The notes: generated by a model not told the origin, from the sequence alone. Shown: positions 34,479-43,694, numbered from the stretch's first letter. The stretch is 64,000 nt of DNA from Gammaproteobacteria bacterium (GCA_002725995.1 PBRQ01000095.1:62001-126000); one strand, 5' to 3'. Numbers and translations are program-made.

Positions 34479-35348
34479 ATGAAATTTGGTATCAGCTATT
34501 TTGCGACACATATGGGTGCAAACCCGGATGAACTGGCTGTTGACATCGAGCGCCTGGGTTTTGAGTCATTTTTTGTGTCAGAACATTCACATATTCCAGT
34601 TGATACGGATTTCCCCCTGGCCGATGAAGTGCCCATGCCCTATCGAAGTATGTACGACCCATTCCTGTCATTGGCCGCCGCAGCTGCTGTAACAAAACGC
34701 ATAAAGCTGGGTACAGCAATCTGTATCATTCCCCAGCATGACCCAATTAACCTTGCCAAGGCTATTTCCACGCTGGATCAAATATCAAATGGTCGCACTA
34801 TCCTGGGTATTGGCGCTGGCTGGAATCCGCCGGAAATGGAAAACCACCGTGTCGCCTTTGCAGATCGCTTCCGTATGACGCGTGAGCGAATCGAATCCAT
34901 GAAAGAGCTGTGGACCAAGGAAGAAGCAGAATATGCCGGTAAACTTGTCAACATCAGCAGATCCTGGCAGTGGCCAAAACCCGTGCAGCAACCCTACCCA
35001 CCCATTTTGGTTGCTGGATCAGGAGCAAATATCATCAAGCGTTGTGTCGATTTAGGTGATGGGTGGATGCCCGTATTTGCCATTCAGTGGCATGAGTCCC
35101 TTCGCAACAAGCAAACACCGCTGGATGACTTGCCTGAAATGGCGGCAGAGTTGCGTCGTCGGGCAGAAGAAGCGGGCAAGCCGAAGCCTACCATTACCGC
35201 TATGGGGCTGCCGCCAACGCCTGAATATATGGATTTACTTGAGGAGCATGATGTTGACCGGTTGATGCTGGGATTGCCGCCTGAGGGTAGAGAACTGGCA
35301 TTCGAAACACTTGAGTCTCACGCACAGGCCGTCTCCGCTTATACTTGA
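34479..35348 (+). CDS. Luciferase-like (LLM class) flavin-dependent monooxygenase
   Basis: A 289-residue TIM-barrel oxidoreductase of the bacterial luciferase superfamily, F420/FMN-type branch. It begins MKFGISYFATH and shows VSEHSHIPVDT, DPFLSLAAAAAVTKRIKLGTAICIIPQHDP, ISNGRTILGIGAGWNPPE and PPILVAGSGANIIKR, all typical. The first enzyme class using such folds oxidises small hydrophobic carbonyls or other metabolites; the substrate is open. AGGAAGGA precedes the ATG. It ends next to the palindromic repeat element at 35356-35558. Confidence 0.87.
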   Translation: MKFGISYFATHMGANPDELAVDIERLGFESFFVSEHSHIPVDTDFPLADEVPMPYRSMYDPFLSLAAAAAVTKRIKLGTAICIIPQHDPINLAKAISTLDQISNGRTILGIGAGWNPPEMENHRVAFADRFRMTRERIESMKELWTKEEAEYAGKLVNISRSWQWPKPVQQPYPPILVAGSGANIIKRCVDLGDGWMPVFAIQWHESLRNKQTPLDDLPEMAAELRRRAEEAGKPKPTITAMGLPPTPEYMDLLEEHDVDRLMLGLPPEGRELAFETLESHAQAVSAYT

Positions 35349-35355
35349 TCTGTAA

Positions 35356-35558
35356 AAATGGGGTCGGAGTAAAGTGTCAACGTGAAAGTTGTGGGCTTGG
35401 TCATTTCGCCTGCCCTGAGCGACAAATCGGGGTCGCGCACGACGGAGCCGAAGGGACCGAAGTGGAGAAACCTCTGCCAGCTAAAAAGCGAGACCCTTCG
35501 GCTTCGCTCAGGGTGACAAAACAGCTTGAGTAAGTGCCATTCTACTCCGGCCCAATTT
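35356..35558. repeat. MITE-like palindromic repeat between convergent genes
   Basis: The outer arms are aaaatggggtcggagtaaa (35356-35374) and the inverse of a near match ending at 35558 (16 of 19 positions agree). Inside lies a second nested dyad: ccctgagcga (35413-35422) pairs with tcgctcaggg (35504-35513), and agccgaaggg (35446-35455) pairs with cccttcggct (35494-35503). No protein-like frame is present. The outer arm motif GGGTCRGAGTAAA recurs at the IS insertion site (44023-44033, inverse) and in a variant form at 60921-60936. It could fold into a large hairpin and serve as a transcription barrier for the convergent neighbours. Confidence 0.6.
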
Positions 35559-35561
35559 TGC

Positions 35562-36323
35562 TTACAATATCATTCCGCCATCAACGACCATTTCGCTTCC
35601 GGTAATGAAACTAGATTCATCTGATGCAAGATAAAGCACCATTTGAGCGACATCTTCAGGTTCACCCAGACGACCAATAACACTGCCACTGGACATGGCT
35701 TCCAGGGCTGCAGCCGGGTCCGGTAGCGTGTCAACATAGTCGGTAACCATCCGTGTACGGATTGTCCCAGGATGAACAGAGTTGCAGCGAATGCCGGTTT
35801 TGGTTTGGCCACAATGAAGGGCTACGGATTTTGTCATCATTGCCACCGCAGCCTTGGACGTGTTGTAGGCGGTCAGGTTTCCATTGGCACGCATGGCGGC
35901 ACCGGAAGACATATTGATAATGGAGCCACCATTTCCAGCTTTCTTCATTGCGCCAATACCGTATTTGCAACCAAGAAACACGCCGTCAACATTGAGGCTC
36001 ATCACCTTGCGCCAGAACTCGAGGCTGGTGTCTTCGATGTTTGATGCGGGGCTGATACCTGCGTTGTTAACGAGTATATCTAGGCGACTATAAGTATCTA
36101 CAATCCAGTCGCATGTCCCCTGCCAGTCGGCTTCACTGGTAGCGTCCAGATTCCTGAACACTGCTTTTTCACCAATTGCTGCTGCTGCTTTTTGGCCTTC
36201 CTCTTGCTGAACATCGGCCAGGACTACCAGGGCTCCCGCTTCAACCAGAATTTCCGCGCAACTCTTACCTATTCCCTGGGCCGCACCTGTTACTAGTGCC
36301 ACCTTGTTGTCTAATTTTCCCAC
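35562..36323 (-). CDS. Short-chain dehydrogenase/reductase
   Basis: A 253-residue classical SDR: TGAAQGIGKS, LADVQ, NNAGISPAS, the catalytic Ser in NMSSGAAM, and YNTSK. It is similar to the SDR at 25962-26717 and to that at 41955-42731. I place the start at a GTG (36323) preceded by GGAGGAAG; an upstream ATG frame adds residues unlike SDR starts. Likely role: NAD(H)-dependent oxidation of a hydroxy intermediate. It ends 3 bp from the palindromic element. Confidence 0.87.
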   Translation of the reverse strand: MGKLDNKVALVTGAAQGIGKSCAEILVEAGALVVLADVQQEEGQKAAAAIGEKAVFRNLDATSEADWQGTCDWIVDTYSRLDILVNNAGISPASNIEDTSLEFWRKVMSLNVDGVFLGCKYGIGAMKKAGNGGSIINMSSGAAMRANGNLTAYNTSKAAVAMMTKSVALHCGQTKTGIRCNSVHPGTIRTRMVTDYVDTLPDPAAALEAMSSGSVIGRLGEPEDVAQMVLYLASDESSFITGSEMVVDGGMIL

Positions 36324-36409
36324 GTCTGTGCTTCCTCCATATCGATTAACCTGATTGACCGGGCCTGCCTTTTTCACTCGCAATGGCCTATCCAGGTGGA
36401 CACTATACC

Positions 36410-38584
36410 CTAGCTTTTAGTGCTGGGCTCTTCAACTGCTCGAATATTGACCGGGATTGCACTCATCATCGGTATGCCTGTGTGGGGATCAAAGTCCTTG
36501 TCAACACTGGTCAGACGACCCGTGTTACTACCAATATGGCGGACCTGATTGTCATATTCCGGGGCGTCACCAAAGCCGTGAGCCATGGAGACCACTCCAT
36601 CAAGGATATCCGCCGCCCCTTCAACGACCCCCAATATTGAACTATGATCAGAAATGATTTCAACCATGTCGCCGCTGGACAGCCCCAGGGCTTCAAGATC
36701 CAGTGGGTTCATGTAGGCGGGGTTATATAGTCCATTGCGTTTTAGCGCAGGGATATCTCTGCCGACCGAGTTGTAAACGCCGTGCATGCGTCGGCTTACC
36801 AGTCGGTGGCTGAATTCGTCACCCTCTCGGTAGCCGCCGCCGGAAACGAGTGTCTCAGCCTGAACGGCGTGAAGTTCGTCCATCATAAAGCTGTTACCAA
36901 TATCCAATCGTTCGCCGCATTCAGCATCCTTTGGTAACACCTTTATTGAGGGGTCATCAAATATATGCCCGTGTGGATACTTTTTGACTTCAGACAAAGG
37001 CACGCGGGAGCCCCGGGTCAGAATTTCAAACAGGTCATCAATGCTGGGTTTGTTTTCCATGTCCAATAACTCTCCGGAAAACCTTAAGCTCAATCCCATG
37101 CGCTGAGCAAGACCATAGAAGAATTCCCACTCTTCAAGGAGGTCGGAGCCTATGGGGGGCGGCACAATGGCGGGATGGTACTGTGCAAAGGGTTCCGGGT
37201 AACCCGCTGATGCACCATTCATGATCCATAGGGCTTCATGTAATATTGTCATGGAGGGTTGCTCAAGGGACAGCTTGGGGGCAACAACATAATCTGCCAA
37301 TTTTGCAGTGGCCGACATGACGATATCCAAAGTGATATTCAGGTCGAGGATTTTCATGGCTTCATAGGTTTTAAGCTGGTCTGGCCAGGCTGCCATGGGG
37401 TTGCCTCCTACACTGATCAGCGCCTTTACCTGGCCTTCTCCTTCCATCAGAATTTCATCAGCAAGTGCCGCCGTACTTAAACCTGCAGCTGAGTTCGTGA
37501 GATTTCTAACCCGTAACTTTTCTCCGAACCCCCAGGTAACAGGTTTCGGTTCACACTGCGCTTTGCCTCTCCGCTCCGGCATCAGCACAAAGGGATTTGG
37601 CATTTTTTCACCTTCCCGCATCCAGCGGCCACAGAGGGTCGCAATGACCAGCCCCATGTACTCGGTCAGTGTCCCCCTGGGTGACATGTTGGGACCTGTG
37701 CCTACCGTGACATCGCCACTGATTGCCGAGCCAAAAAGGCGGGCTGCCTCGATCACCATCTCTGCTGGAACGCCGGCGCGCTGCTGAACATAGTCTGGGG
37801 TATAGGGCTCTACGCTGTCGCGCAGGGCATCAAAACCTTCAACATTCTCCTGAATAAATGCCGTATCCTGAAGCTTGTCCTTGATTATGACTCTGGCTAT
37901 CCCAGCGAGAATTGTTGGGTCTTCTCCTGGTTTGCATTGAAGGAATATGTCCGCTTTTTCTGCGCATTCAGTTCGCCTTGGGTCTATGACGATGGTCTTC
38001 ATCCCTCTTTTGCGCGCATCATGCATTCTCTTGGCGGGGCTGTACTGGGGAGTACCCCACATCGAGATCAGGGGATTAGTACCGACAAACATCCACACGT
38101 CTGCCTCTGCGAAGGGGCGAGGACCGGCGTTCCAGCGGCCATGCAAGGCCATGGAGATGGACTTACCCGGTTGATCAATGGTGCCGCTGCTAAACCGCAT
38201 TGGCGATTCGATGGCATCCATAAAGGCCATCGACATGGGTCCACTGGTTGGGTAGAGATGGCTGAATGTACCGGAGTACATGGCCACCGCACGTGGGCCG
38301 TGCTGATCAAGAATCGAGGTGAGCCGACTTGCAACCTCATCCATCAGGGTCTCACTTGCAACCTTTGTATACTCTCCGGAGTCCTGCCGTTTAACAGACT
38401 GAGCCAATCTTTCAGGAATATAATGTTGGGCCGGTAACTGCCTGCCCTTGATGCAGCTATACCCAAAGTACATGGGGTTGTGTTTGTCGCCAATTACACT
38501 GGTGATCCGGTCGTTTTCGACCTCCACCTTTAGCCCACAAAAGGCGTGGCAAAATCGACACATGGCATAACGGATATCAACCAT
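36410..38584 (-). CDS. Stand-alone molybdopterin oxidoreductase (FdhA/BisC-like)
   Basis: A 724-residue single-subunit-looking member of the molybdopterin oxidoreductase family. The N-terminus binds a [4Fe-4S] cluster (CRFCHAFCG and, later, SCIKG). Internal landmarks are MSPRGTLTEYMGL and GGNPMAAWPDQ. There is no Tat signal, so it acts in the cytoplasm. At the position where formate dehydrogenases carry Cys or Sec, I see no such residue (context GRWNAGPRPFAEADVW), so the Mo ligand may be Ser or something else and the substrate is unknown. The start at 38584 is supported by GGGAGA upstream. It is divergent from the selenoprotein gene. Confidence 0.88.
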   Translation of the reverse strand: MVDIRYAMCRFCHAFCGLKVEVENDRITSVIGDKHNPMYFGYSCIKGRQLPAQHYIPERLAQSVKRQDSGEYTKVASETLMDEVASRLTSILDQHGPRAVAMYSGTFSHLYPTSGPMSMAFMDAIESPMRFSSGTIDQPGKSISMALHGRWNAGPRPFAEADVWMFVGTNPLISMWGTPQYSPAKRMHDARKRGMKTIVIDPRRTECAEKADIFLQCKPGEDPTILAGIARVIIKDKLQDTAFIQENVEGFDALRDSVEPYTPDYVQQRAGVPAEMVIEAARLFGSAISGDVTVGTGPNMSPRGTLTEYMGLVIATLCGRWMREGEKMPNPFVLMPERRGKAQCEPKPVTWGFGEKLRVRNLTNSAAGLSTAALADEILMEGEGQVKALISVGGNPMAAWPDQLKTYEAMKILDLNITLDIVMSATAKLADYVVAPKLSLEQPSMTILHEALWIMNGASAGYPEPFAQYHPAIVPPPIGSDLLEEWEFFYGLAQRMGLSLRFSGELLDMENKPSIDDLFEILTRGSRVPLSEVKKYPHGHIFDDPSIKVLPKDAECGERLDIGNSFMMDELHAVQAETLVSGGGYREGDEFSHRLVSRRMHGVYNSVGRDIPALKRNGLYNPAYMNPLDLEALGLSSGDMVEIISDHSSILGVVEGAADILDGVVSMAHGFGDAPEYDNQVRHIGSNTGRLTSVDKDFDPHTGIPMMSAIPVNIRAVEEPSTKS

Positions 38585-38770
38585 AGCAGTCTCCCTGTGG
38601 CTGGAGTGATCGGGGTGGTCCAATCATCTTGACCCTAATTATCGGTGGAAAAAGTCATGAATTCACGTATTGCCGGCAAAATAGTTGGTTATACTGCTGT
38701 TGGACCCTGATCGTCCTTAGGTTCAAGATCATTGTAGAAGCGAACTAACTAATTATGTAGGGAGAACTAT

Positions 38771-39319
38771 ATGCCCAGAATAGAAGAAGCAGGTGGAATG
38801 GAAGGATTTGCTGGTGTCTACGCACACTGCCCGGATCTTTTTCAGGGATTCATGTATCGCTATGGGTTGCTATGGTCGCATAGCAGATTGGAGCCGGTAC
38901 TGAAGGATCTCGTTCGTTTGAAGTCCGCAAACCTTAACGGCTGTCACTACTGAATTCCCGCCCGATCTTCTGCGGCGCAGGAGAATGGTATGACGGAAGA
39001 GATGATCACACAGATGTTGGATCATCGTAATTCTGACTTTGATGAGCGCCTGAAGGTGGCGTTGGATCTGACTGAAGACTTTGTGATGAATCACGCCAAT
39101 AGTGTTAACGATGAATTTATGGCGCGTCTAAAAGAACACTACAGTGAAGCAGAAATTGTAGAGCTGACCATTGCGATAGGCGTCTGGGATTCAGTCCATA
39201 AGTTTAACAATGTGTTCGATGTGCATCCGCCGGTAGAAGAGGGCCTATTTACTGTTGACCCCCCTGATGTGCCAGAGGCCATGCGCCAGCATGTTATGGA
39301 TCCAGGAAACAAATATTAG
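38771..39319 (+). CDS. AhpD/CMD-like protein with an in-frame TGA (probable selenoprotein)
   Basis: A 182-residue protein if TGA at 38951-38953 is read as selenocysteine. Upstream, residues 38-60 read EPVLKDLVRLKSANLNGCHY; downstream, in the same frame, IPARSSAAQENGMTEEMI and a typical CMD C-terminal half follow. In AhpD/CMD proteins this site is CxxC, and here it becomes Cys58-His-Tyr-Sec61, so TGA stands exactly at the reactive second cysteine. A hairpin with a GG-starting loop lies 20 nt after the TGA (see next entry). GGAG sits 6 nt before the ATG. Expected role: peroxide or disulfide chemistry with CxxU as active site. The alternative is a nonsense mutation, but then both halves would not be expected to stay intact. 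Standard annotation would show two fragments (38771-38953 and 38990-39319). Confidence 0.8.
38967..38983 (+). promoter_or_regulatory. Putative bacterial SECIS element
   Basis: The message after the TGA folds as cttctgc-ggc-gcaggag, a 7-bp stem with one G-U pair and the 3-nt loop GGC (38974-38976). The loop starts 20 nt after the UGA. Known bacterial SECIS elements have a small apical loop with G among its first bases, located about 16-37 nt after the UGA, so the fit is good. The hairpin lies within the coding sequence, as bacterial SECIS elements must. Confidence 0.65.
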
Positions 39320-39371
39320 TGACCAATTGGCTGGGGTATGATCTCAGTTATTTTGAAAAGGGAGAGCATGG

Positions 39372-41003
39372 GTGGCTGAGCAGGTAGACTATATTGTTGT
39401 TGGTGCAGGTAGCGCCGGTTGTGTGTTGGCGAACCGCATTTCAGAAGACCCTGACAGGACTGTTTTGTTGCTTGAAGCTGGAGGGCAAGACAAGAATATG
39501 CTCATCCACATGCCCGCAGGTTATTCGGAGCTTGTTCATGAAGCGAATGAACAGAACTATGGCTTTGAAACAGAGGCCGAAGCCAACGCAGCAGATAGGA
39601 AATTGTACTGGCCCAGGGGGAGGGGCTGGGGTGGATCTTCTGCCATCAATGCAATGGTCTATATTCGCGGTAATGCCTGGGATTATGATCATTGGGGTCA
39701 ACTGGGTAACCAGGGCTGGTCCTACGAGAGTGTGCTGCCATATTTTAAACGAGCTGAGAACTTTTCCGGAACGGGTGATAGTGAATTTCACGGCACAAGC
39801 GGACCCCTGGCAGTTAAGACGTCTGATACGGATAGGGATCTGTTACTCGACAAATTTGTCGAGGCTGGGGCCCAGGCTGGCTTTCCCTTAACCAATGATT
39901 TCAATGGTCGTCAGCAAGAAGGTTTTGCACGTTACGAGCACACCATGACGGGCTCAAAGCGATGCAGTGCTGCGACGGCCTATCTGCACCCGGCGCTTGA
40001 TCGAGAAAATCTCAATACGCGAGAGAATGTCACCGTCGACAAGATCATTTTTGACGGTAAAAAAGCTGTGGGCATCGAATTTATTCAAGAGGGAGCGCGA
40101 CACCAGGTCCTTGTGAACAAGGAAGTCATTCTATCGGCCGGGTCCCTGAACTCTCCACAGATACTGATGCGCAGTGGTGTCGCTGCCGCTGAAGATATCA
40201 CTCCCCATGGTATACCTCTGGTCCATGAGCTCAAGGGAGTAGGGCAGAATTTACAGGACCACCTGGGAGTGGTCAGCCAGTTTGCCTGCACCAAACCCGT
40301 CACCTTGCATCGGGCCACCGTGTGGTGGCGACGTTTGCTTGCCGGCGTCCAATATCTTGTGGCCGGTAAGGGAGAAGCATCTTACCCTCCGACTGCAGGT
40401 GGTGCTTTCTTTAAATCCCATCCGGGCAAGGATATACCGGATATGCAGCTACACTATGTGTCCGCAGCGATGCATGACAGTCATGGTCGTGGTGGCATCA
40501 CTCAGAACCATGGTTACTCCTGTGTTGTTTATGGATGCCGACCGCAAAGCCGAGGACGTATGACCTTGAAGAGCGCCGATCCGGCTGATGATCCGTTACT
40601 GTACCCCAACTACCTGTCTGAAGAGCAGGACCTGGTAGATCTGAGAAATGGATTCCGTGAAACTCGCCGCGTCATGATGCAGCCGGTTTTTGATGAATTT
40701 AGAGGTGAGCAGTTAAAACCGGGTCCTCATGTAAATGTCGACGATGACGCGGAACTGGATCAGTGGATTCGCGAAACGGGAGAGACGCTCTACCATCCGG
40801 TTGGAACTTGTAAGATGGGCTCTGATGATATGGCGGTCACCAACGAGCATGGTCAGGTGTATGGTGTTGAAGGTTTGCGGGTAGTGGATGCATCCCTGAT
40901 GCCAACGCTTATAGGCGGCAATACGAATGCGCCAGTCATTATGATGGCTGAGAAAATATCCGATCATATTCGGGAGCGTACATTCCTGTCGCTGCAACAT
41001 TGA
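39372..41003 (+). CDS. GMC-family oxidoreductase (choline/alcohol dehydrogenase-like)
   Basis: A 543-residue FAD enzyme of the glucose-methanol-choline group. It starts DYIVVGAGSAGCVLANRISED (FAD loop), has GRGWGGSSAINAMVYIRG, the second signature GSLNSPQILMRSG, and the C-terminal active-site region YHPVGTCKMG and GGNTNAPVIMMAEK. It oxidises a primary or secondary alcohol or a polyol in the cytoplasm. Translation begins at a GTG at 39372 with GGGAGAG upstream. It lies 52 bp after the selenoprotein gene in the same direction and may share its promoter. Confidence 0.92.
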   Translation: MAEQVDYIVVGAGSAGCVLANRISEDPDRTVLLLEAGGQDKNMLIHMPAGYSELVHEANEQNYGFETEAEANAADRKLYWPRGRGWGGSSAINAMVYIRGNAWDYDHWGQLGNQGWSYESVLPYFKRAENFSGTGDSEFHGTSGPLAVKTSDTDRDLLLDKFVEAGAQAGFPLTNDFNGRQQEGFARYEHTMTGSKRCSAATAYLHPALDRENLNTRENVTVDKIIFDGKKAVGIEFIQEGARHQVLVNKEVILSAGSLNSPQILMRSGVAAAEDITPHGIPLVHELKGVGQNLQDHLGVVSQFACTKPVTLHRATVWWRRLLAGVQYLVAGKGEASYPPTAGGAFFKSHPGKDIPDMQLHYVSAAMHDSHGRGGITQNHGYSCVVYGCRPQSRGRMTLKSADPADDPLLYPNYLSEEQDLVDLRNGFRETRRVMMQPVFDEFRGEQLKPGPHVNVDDDAELDQWIRETGETLYHPVGTCKMGSDDMAVTNEHGQVYGVEGLRVVDASLMPTLIGGNTNAPVIMMAEKISDHIRERTFLSLQH

Positions 41004-41122
41004 TTAATGTAGGTATCGTTCGGGTCAGTGTGGAAAGAATATTCCAATCCAGAAATGAGCCTGAATTAAGTATTTTGTCATCCTGACGGCAGCGGCGAAG
41101 GCCCTGAAGTTAAAGGCTCCCG

Positions 41123-41911
41123 CTAGAATGTTGAATTGGTTATACCATCATCCATGACCAGGCTCTGACCAGTCACAAAATCTGCGAACTCACTGCAGAA
41201 AAGTGCCACAAAATTTCCAAGGTCATCGGGGTCACCAAACTTGTTTGCTGGAATCCGCCATTGTTTGACTAGCGACTCGACGATTTCATCATAGGTTGTG
41301 CCTTTCTCTTCAGCCAGTGCCGTAAAGTTATCGCGGATAGTAGCTGTGTGGTACATACCTGGCAGGATATTGTTGATCATGACATTGTGTTTGGCGACCT
41401 TCTTGGCAACCGCAACTGAGTAGTTGACCAGTGCGGCACGGGGTGGGCCGGATAATATTCTGAATTCTGCGGGGTATTTGGCTGCAACTGTGGCAATGTT
41501 AACGATCCTGCCCCAGCCGCGTTCAGCCATGCCATTAATTGTGGCTTGCATGAATTGCACCGGACTCAGCAGCGTCATGTCCAGCGTTGCTTGCCAGTCA
41601 CTGGCTGAGATTTCCCTGTAATCACCAGTAACAGGTGGAGGTGAACAGGTGCCAACCAGGATATCCGGCTCTGGGCAGGCCGCAAGTATTCGTTCTCGTC
41701 CCTCATCAGTACTGTGGTCAGCAACGATGGGCGTGATGTTTGCACCTGTATCTGCAGCGATCTCTTCACAGGCGTTGATGAGCCTTTCTTCGCCGCGAGC
41801 AGACACATAAAGTTCTACTCCCTCAACTGCAAGCGCACGAACGCTGCCCTTGCCCATGCCTGCACTGCCAACGTTTACGATGGCTTTCTTTCCCTGGATG
41901 CCGAGATCCAT
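41123..41911 (-). CDS. SDR-family protein with atypical active site
   Basis: A 262-residue SDR-like protein. The cofactor region is GSAGMGKGSVRAL and the C-terminus FVTGQSLVMDDG. The usual NNAG is replaced by GTCSPP, and no YxxxK is present: the segment reads LSGPPRAALVNYSVAVAKK. A branch of SDRs with a similar LSGxxRAA pattern exists, so this may be a distinct mechanism and not decay. It is 43 bp downstream of another SDR on the same strand; the two probably belong to one transcript. Confidence 0.8.
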   Translation of the reverse strand: MDLGIQGKKAIVNVGSAGMGKGSVRALAVEGVELYVSARGEERLINACEEIAADTGANITPIVADHSTDEGRERILAACPEPDILVGTCSPPPVTGDYREISASDWQATLDMTLLSPVQFMQATINGMAERGWGRIVNIATVAAKYPAEFRILSGPPRAALVNYSVAVAKKVAKHNVMINNILPGMYHTATIRDNFTALAEEKGTTYDEIVESLVKQWRIPANKFGDPDDLGNFVALFCSEFADFVTGQSLVMDDGITNSTF

Positions 41912-41954
41912 GTTTTTCCACTCCTATTGATTGTATTGATAGATGCCAGCTATA

Positions 41955-42731
41955 TCAGCGTACCGTTGTTTGCCCGCCATCAACTGGGATAAGCTGGCCG
42001 GTAATGAATTTCGAGGCGTCCGAGGCGAAAAAAACCATCACCGGACCCAGGTCACGGTCGGGATCACCATACTCGTGTCCCAGGTAGATTGTGTGCCGGT
42101 TCTGCCAGTAAATTGCGTCAGCCTGTTCATCACTTGCCCGGGTTACGGCTTCCAAATACATTGGTGTGGCCATGGCTGGCAGGATTGCATTGACGCGTAC
42201 CTTGTCCTTTCCCCAGGTGCCAGCTGCTGTTCGCGTCCATGAATGAACTGCGCCCTTGGCAGCGGAATAGGCCGCAGATGACACCTCAGGTCGCAGTCCC
42301 GAAATTGAGCCAAAGTTGATAATTGATCCTCCCCCCGAGTCCTTGAGATACCTGTGGGCAACCTGGTTGGTCAGCATGGTGCCGCGTACGTTAACCGCAA
42401 ACATGAGGTCCCAGTCTTCAACTGATACATCACTGGCACTGGAGGTACGTTGAATCGCTGCAGGGTGGGCGAGGGCATCCAGCCCACCGAGACTTTTCAC
42501 CGCCTCGGCAAATCCTGTTTCTACACCGTCTCGATCGGAAATATCGACATGCATATAGCTGGCTTTGCCTTGGCCAGATGCATTTGCTTCCTTGACGACT
42601 TCATTGCCCGAATCATCCGTGATATCCATGGCGATAACCTCAGCGCCTGCATTTACATATGCGCGGACAGTTGCAGCGCCCATACCACGTGCAGAGCCGG
42701 TTACAATAATACGCTTTCCCTTTAGTTCCAT
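41955..42731 (-). CDS. Short-chain dehydrogenase/reductase
   Basis: A 258-residue classical SDR with TGSARGMGAA, MDITD, the catalytic Ser in NFGSISGLR, and YSAAK. AGGAG is 8 nt before the ATG. Before the IS3 element inserted, this gene would have followed the PQQ dehydrogenase gene on the same strand by about 50 bp, so PQQ dehydrogenase, this SDR and the next SDR could once have formed one operon for successive alcohol and carbonyl oxidation steps (inference). Confidence 0.88.
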   Translation of the reverse strand: MELKGKRIIVTGSARGMGAATVRAYVNAGAEVIAMDITDDSGNEVVKEANASGQGKASYMHVDISDRDGVETGFAEAVKSLGGLDALAHPAAIQRTSSASDVSVEDWDLMFAVNVRGTMLTNQVAHRYLKDSGGGSIINFGSISGLRPEVSSAAYSAAKGAVHSWTRTAAGTWGKDKVRVNAILPAMATPMYLEAVTRASDEQADAIYWQNRHTIYLGHEYGDPDRDLGPVMVFFASDASKFITGQLIPVDGGQTTVR

Positions 42732-42811
42732 TGCTGGTTCTCCTGATTTTTCATGGGGTAAATTAATTAGGTAGTTTTACTCTGATGTTCCCCCAGTTTT
42801 TCGGACATGGG

Positions 42812-43694
42812 TTAGTGAACATGCGCCCGCTCTTCATAGTTGACCGGACTCATGTAGTTTAACGTCGAATGACGACGCTTTCGATTGTAGAACAAACTCG
42901 ATGTAGTTGAAGATACTGGCTCTAGCTTCCTCATGATTGCGGTAATCCTCGAACACGACCTACTCCGTCTTCAGTGAATGAAAGAAGCTCTCCATCGGTG
43001 CATTATCCCAACAGTCGCCTTTGCGGTTCATGCTACACACAATGCCATGGTTGGCCATCAGCATTTGATACTCCCTGGATACGTAGGGTTTCCCTCTGTC
43101 CGAGTGCAGAATAACACCATTGACTTCACCCCGATCTGAGATCGCCATCTTTAGTGCATCCGACACCAGCTGCGTTGAGTTACTGTCACTCATCGACCAG
43201 CCAATCAACTTGCGCGAAAACAAATCCATCACTGTAGCCAGATACAACCAACCGCGGCGAGTGTCTATACCTGTTACATCTGATACCCACTTTTGATTGG
43301 GCCTGGTCGCCTTGAAGTTCCGTTGTAGTCGATTTGGTGCCACTTTCTGGTTCGTCGTTATCACAAATCGACGATGTACTTTCGACTGGATACCGTTGCG
43401 CCTCATCAACATCGCCACCGTGTTCTCACCAACAACTTCGCCCAAATCCTTGAGCTCACCGTGAATTCGAGGCGAACCATAGATCTGGCGAGTTGATTGA
43501 TGAATCAACTGAATCTTACGGGTCATGTCGCGATGACGGACTGCTCTGGTGCTCTCTGATCGGTTGACCCAGTCATAGTAGCCTGACCGGGATACGCCCA
43601 AAACACGGCACATTCGAGAAATACAGAACTGCGTTCTATGCGTGCGGATAAACTCAAACCTTACTTGAGGTCTTTCGCAAAGAACTTGGTGGCC
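42812..43694 (-). pseudogene. IS3-family transposase OrfB (DDE), inactivated
   Basis: The frame begins at the -1 slip site and runs FEFIRTHRTQFCISRMCRVLGVSRSG. All three DDE residues are visible: Asp in WVSDVTGID, Asp in LHSDRGKPY, and Glu in NAPMESFFHS. The frame stops at a TAG (42960-42962) after SLKTE, where relatives have Leu or similar. The C-terminal part is still readable (VVFEDYRNHEEARASIFNYIE), then shifts frame near 42899-42905 before FYNRKRRHSTLNYMSPVNYEE. Two lesions, so inactive unless complemented. Confidence 0.85.

Noticed and set aside
35349-35561. Small gene between the LLM and SDR genes
   Set aside because: The sequence is dominated by nested inverted repeats and its frames are not protein-like.
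36410-38584. Formate dehydrogenase with internal Sec
   Set aside because: The frame has no internal TGA and no Cys at the expected ligand position, and there are no other formate dehydrogenase subunits nearby.
38990-39319. Independent 109-residue CMD gene starting at the ATG at 38990
   Set aside because: The upstream fragment is in the same frame, supplies the missing first half of the domain, has the good ribosome binding site, and joins exactly at the active site. One TGA-containing gene explains both.
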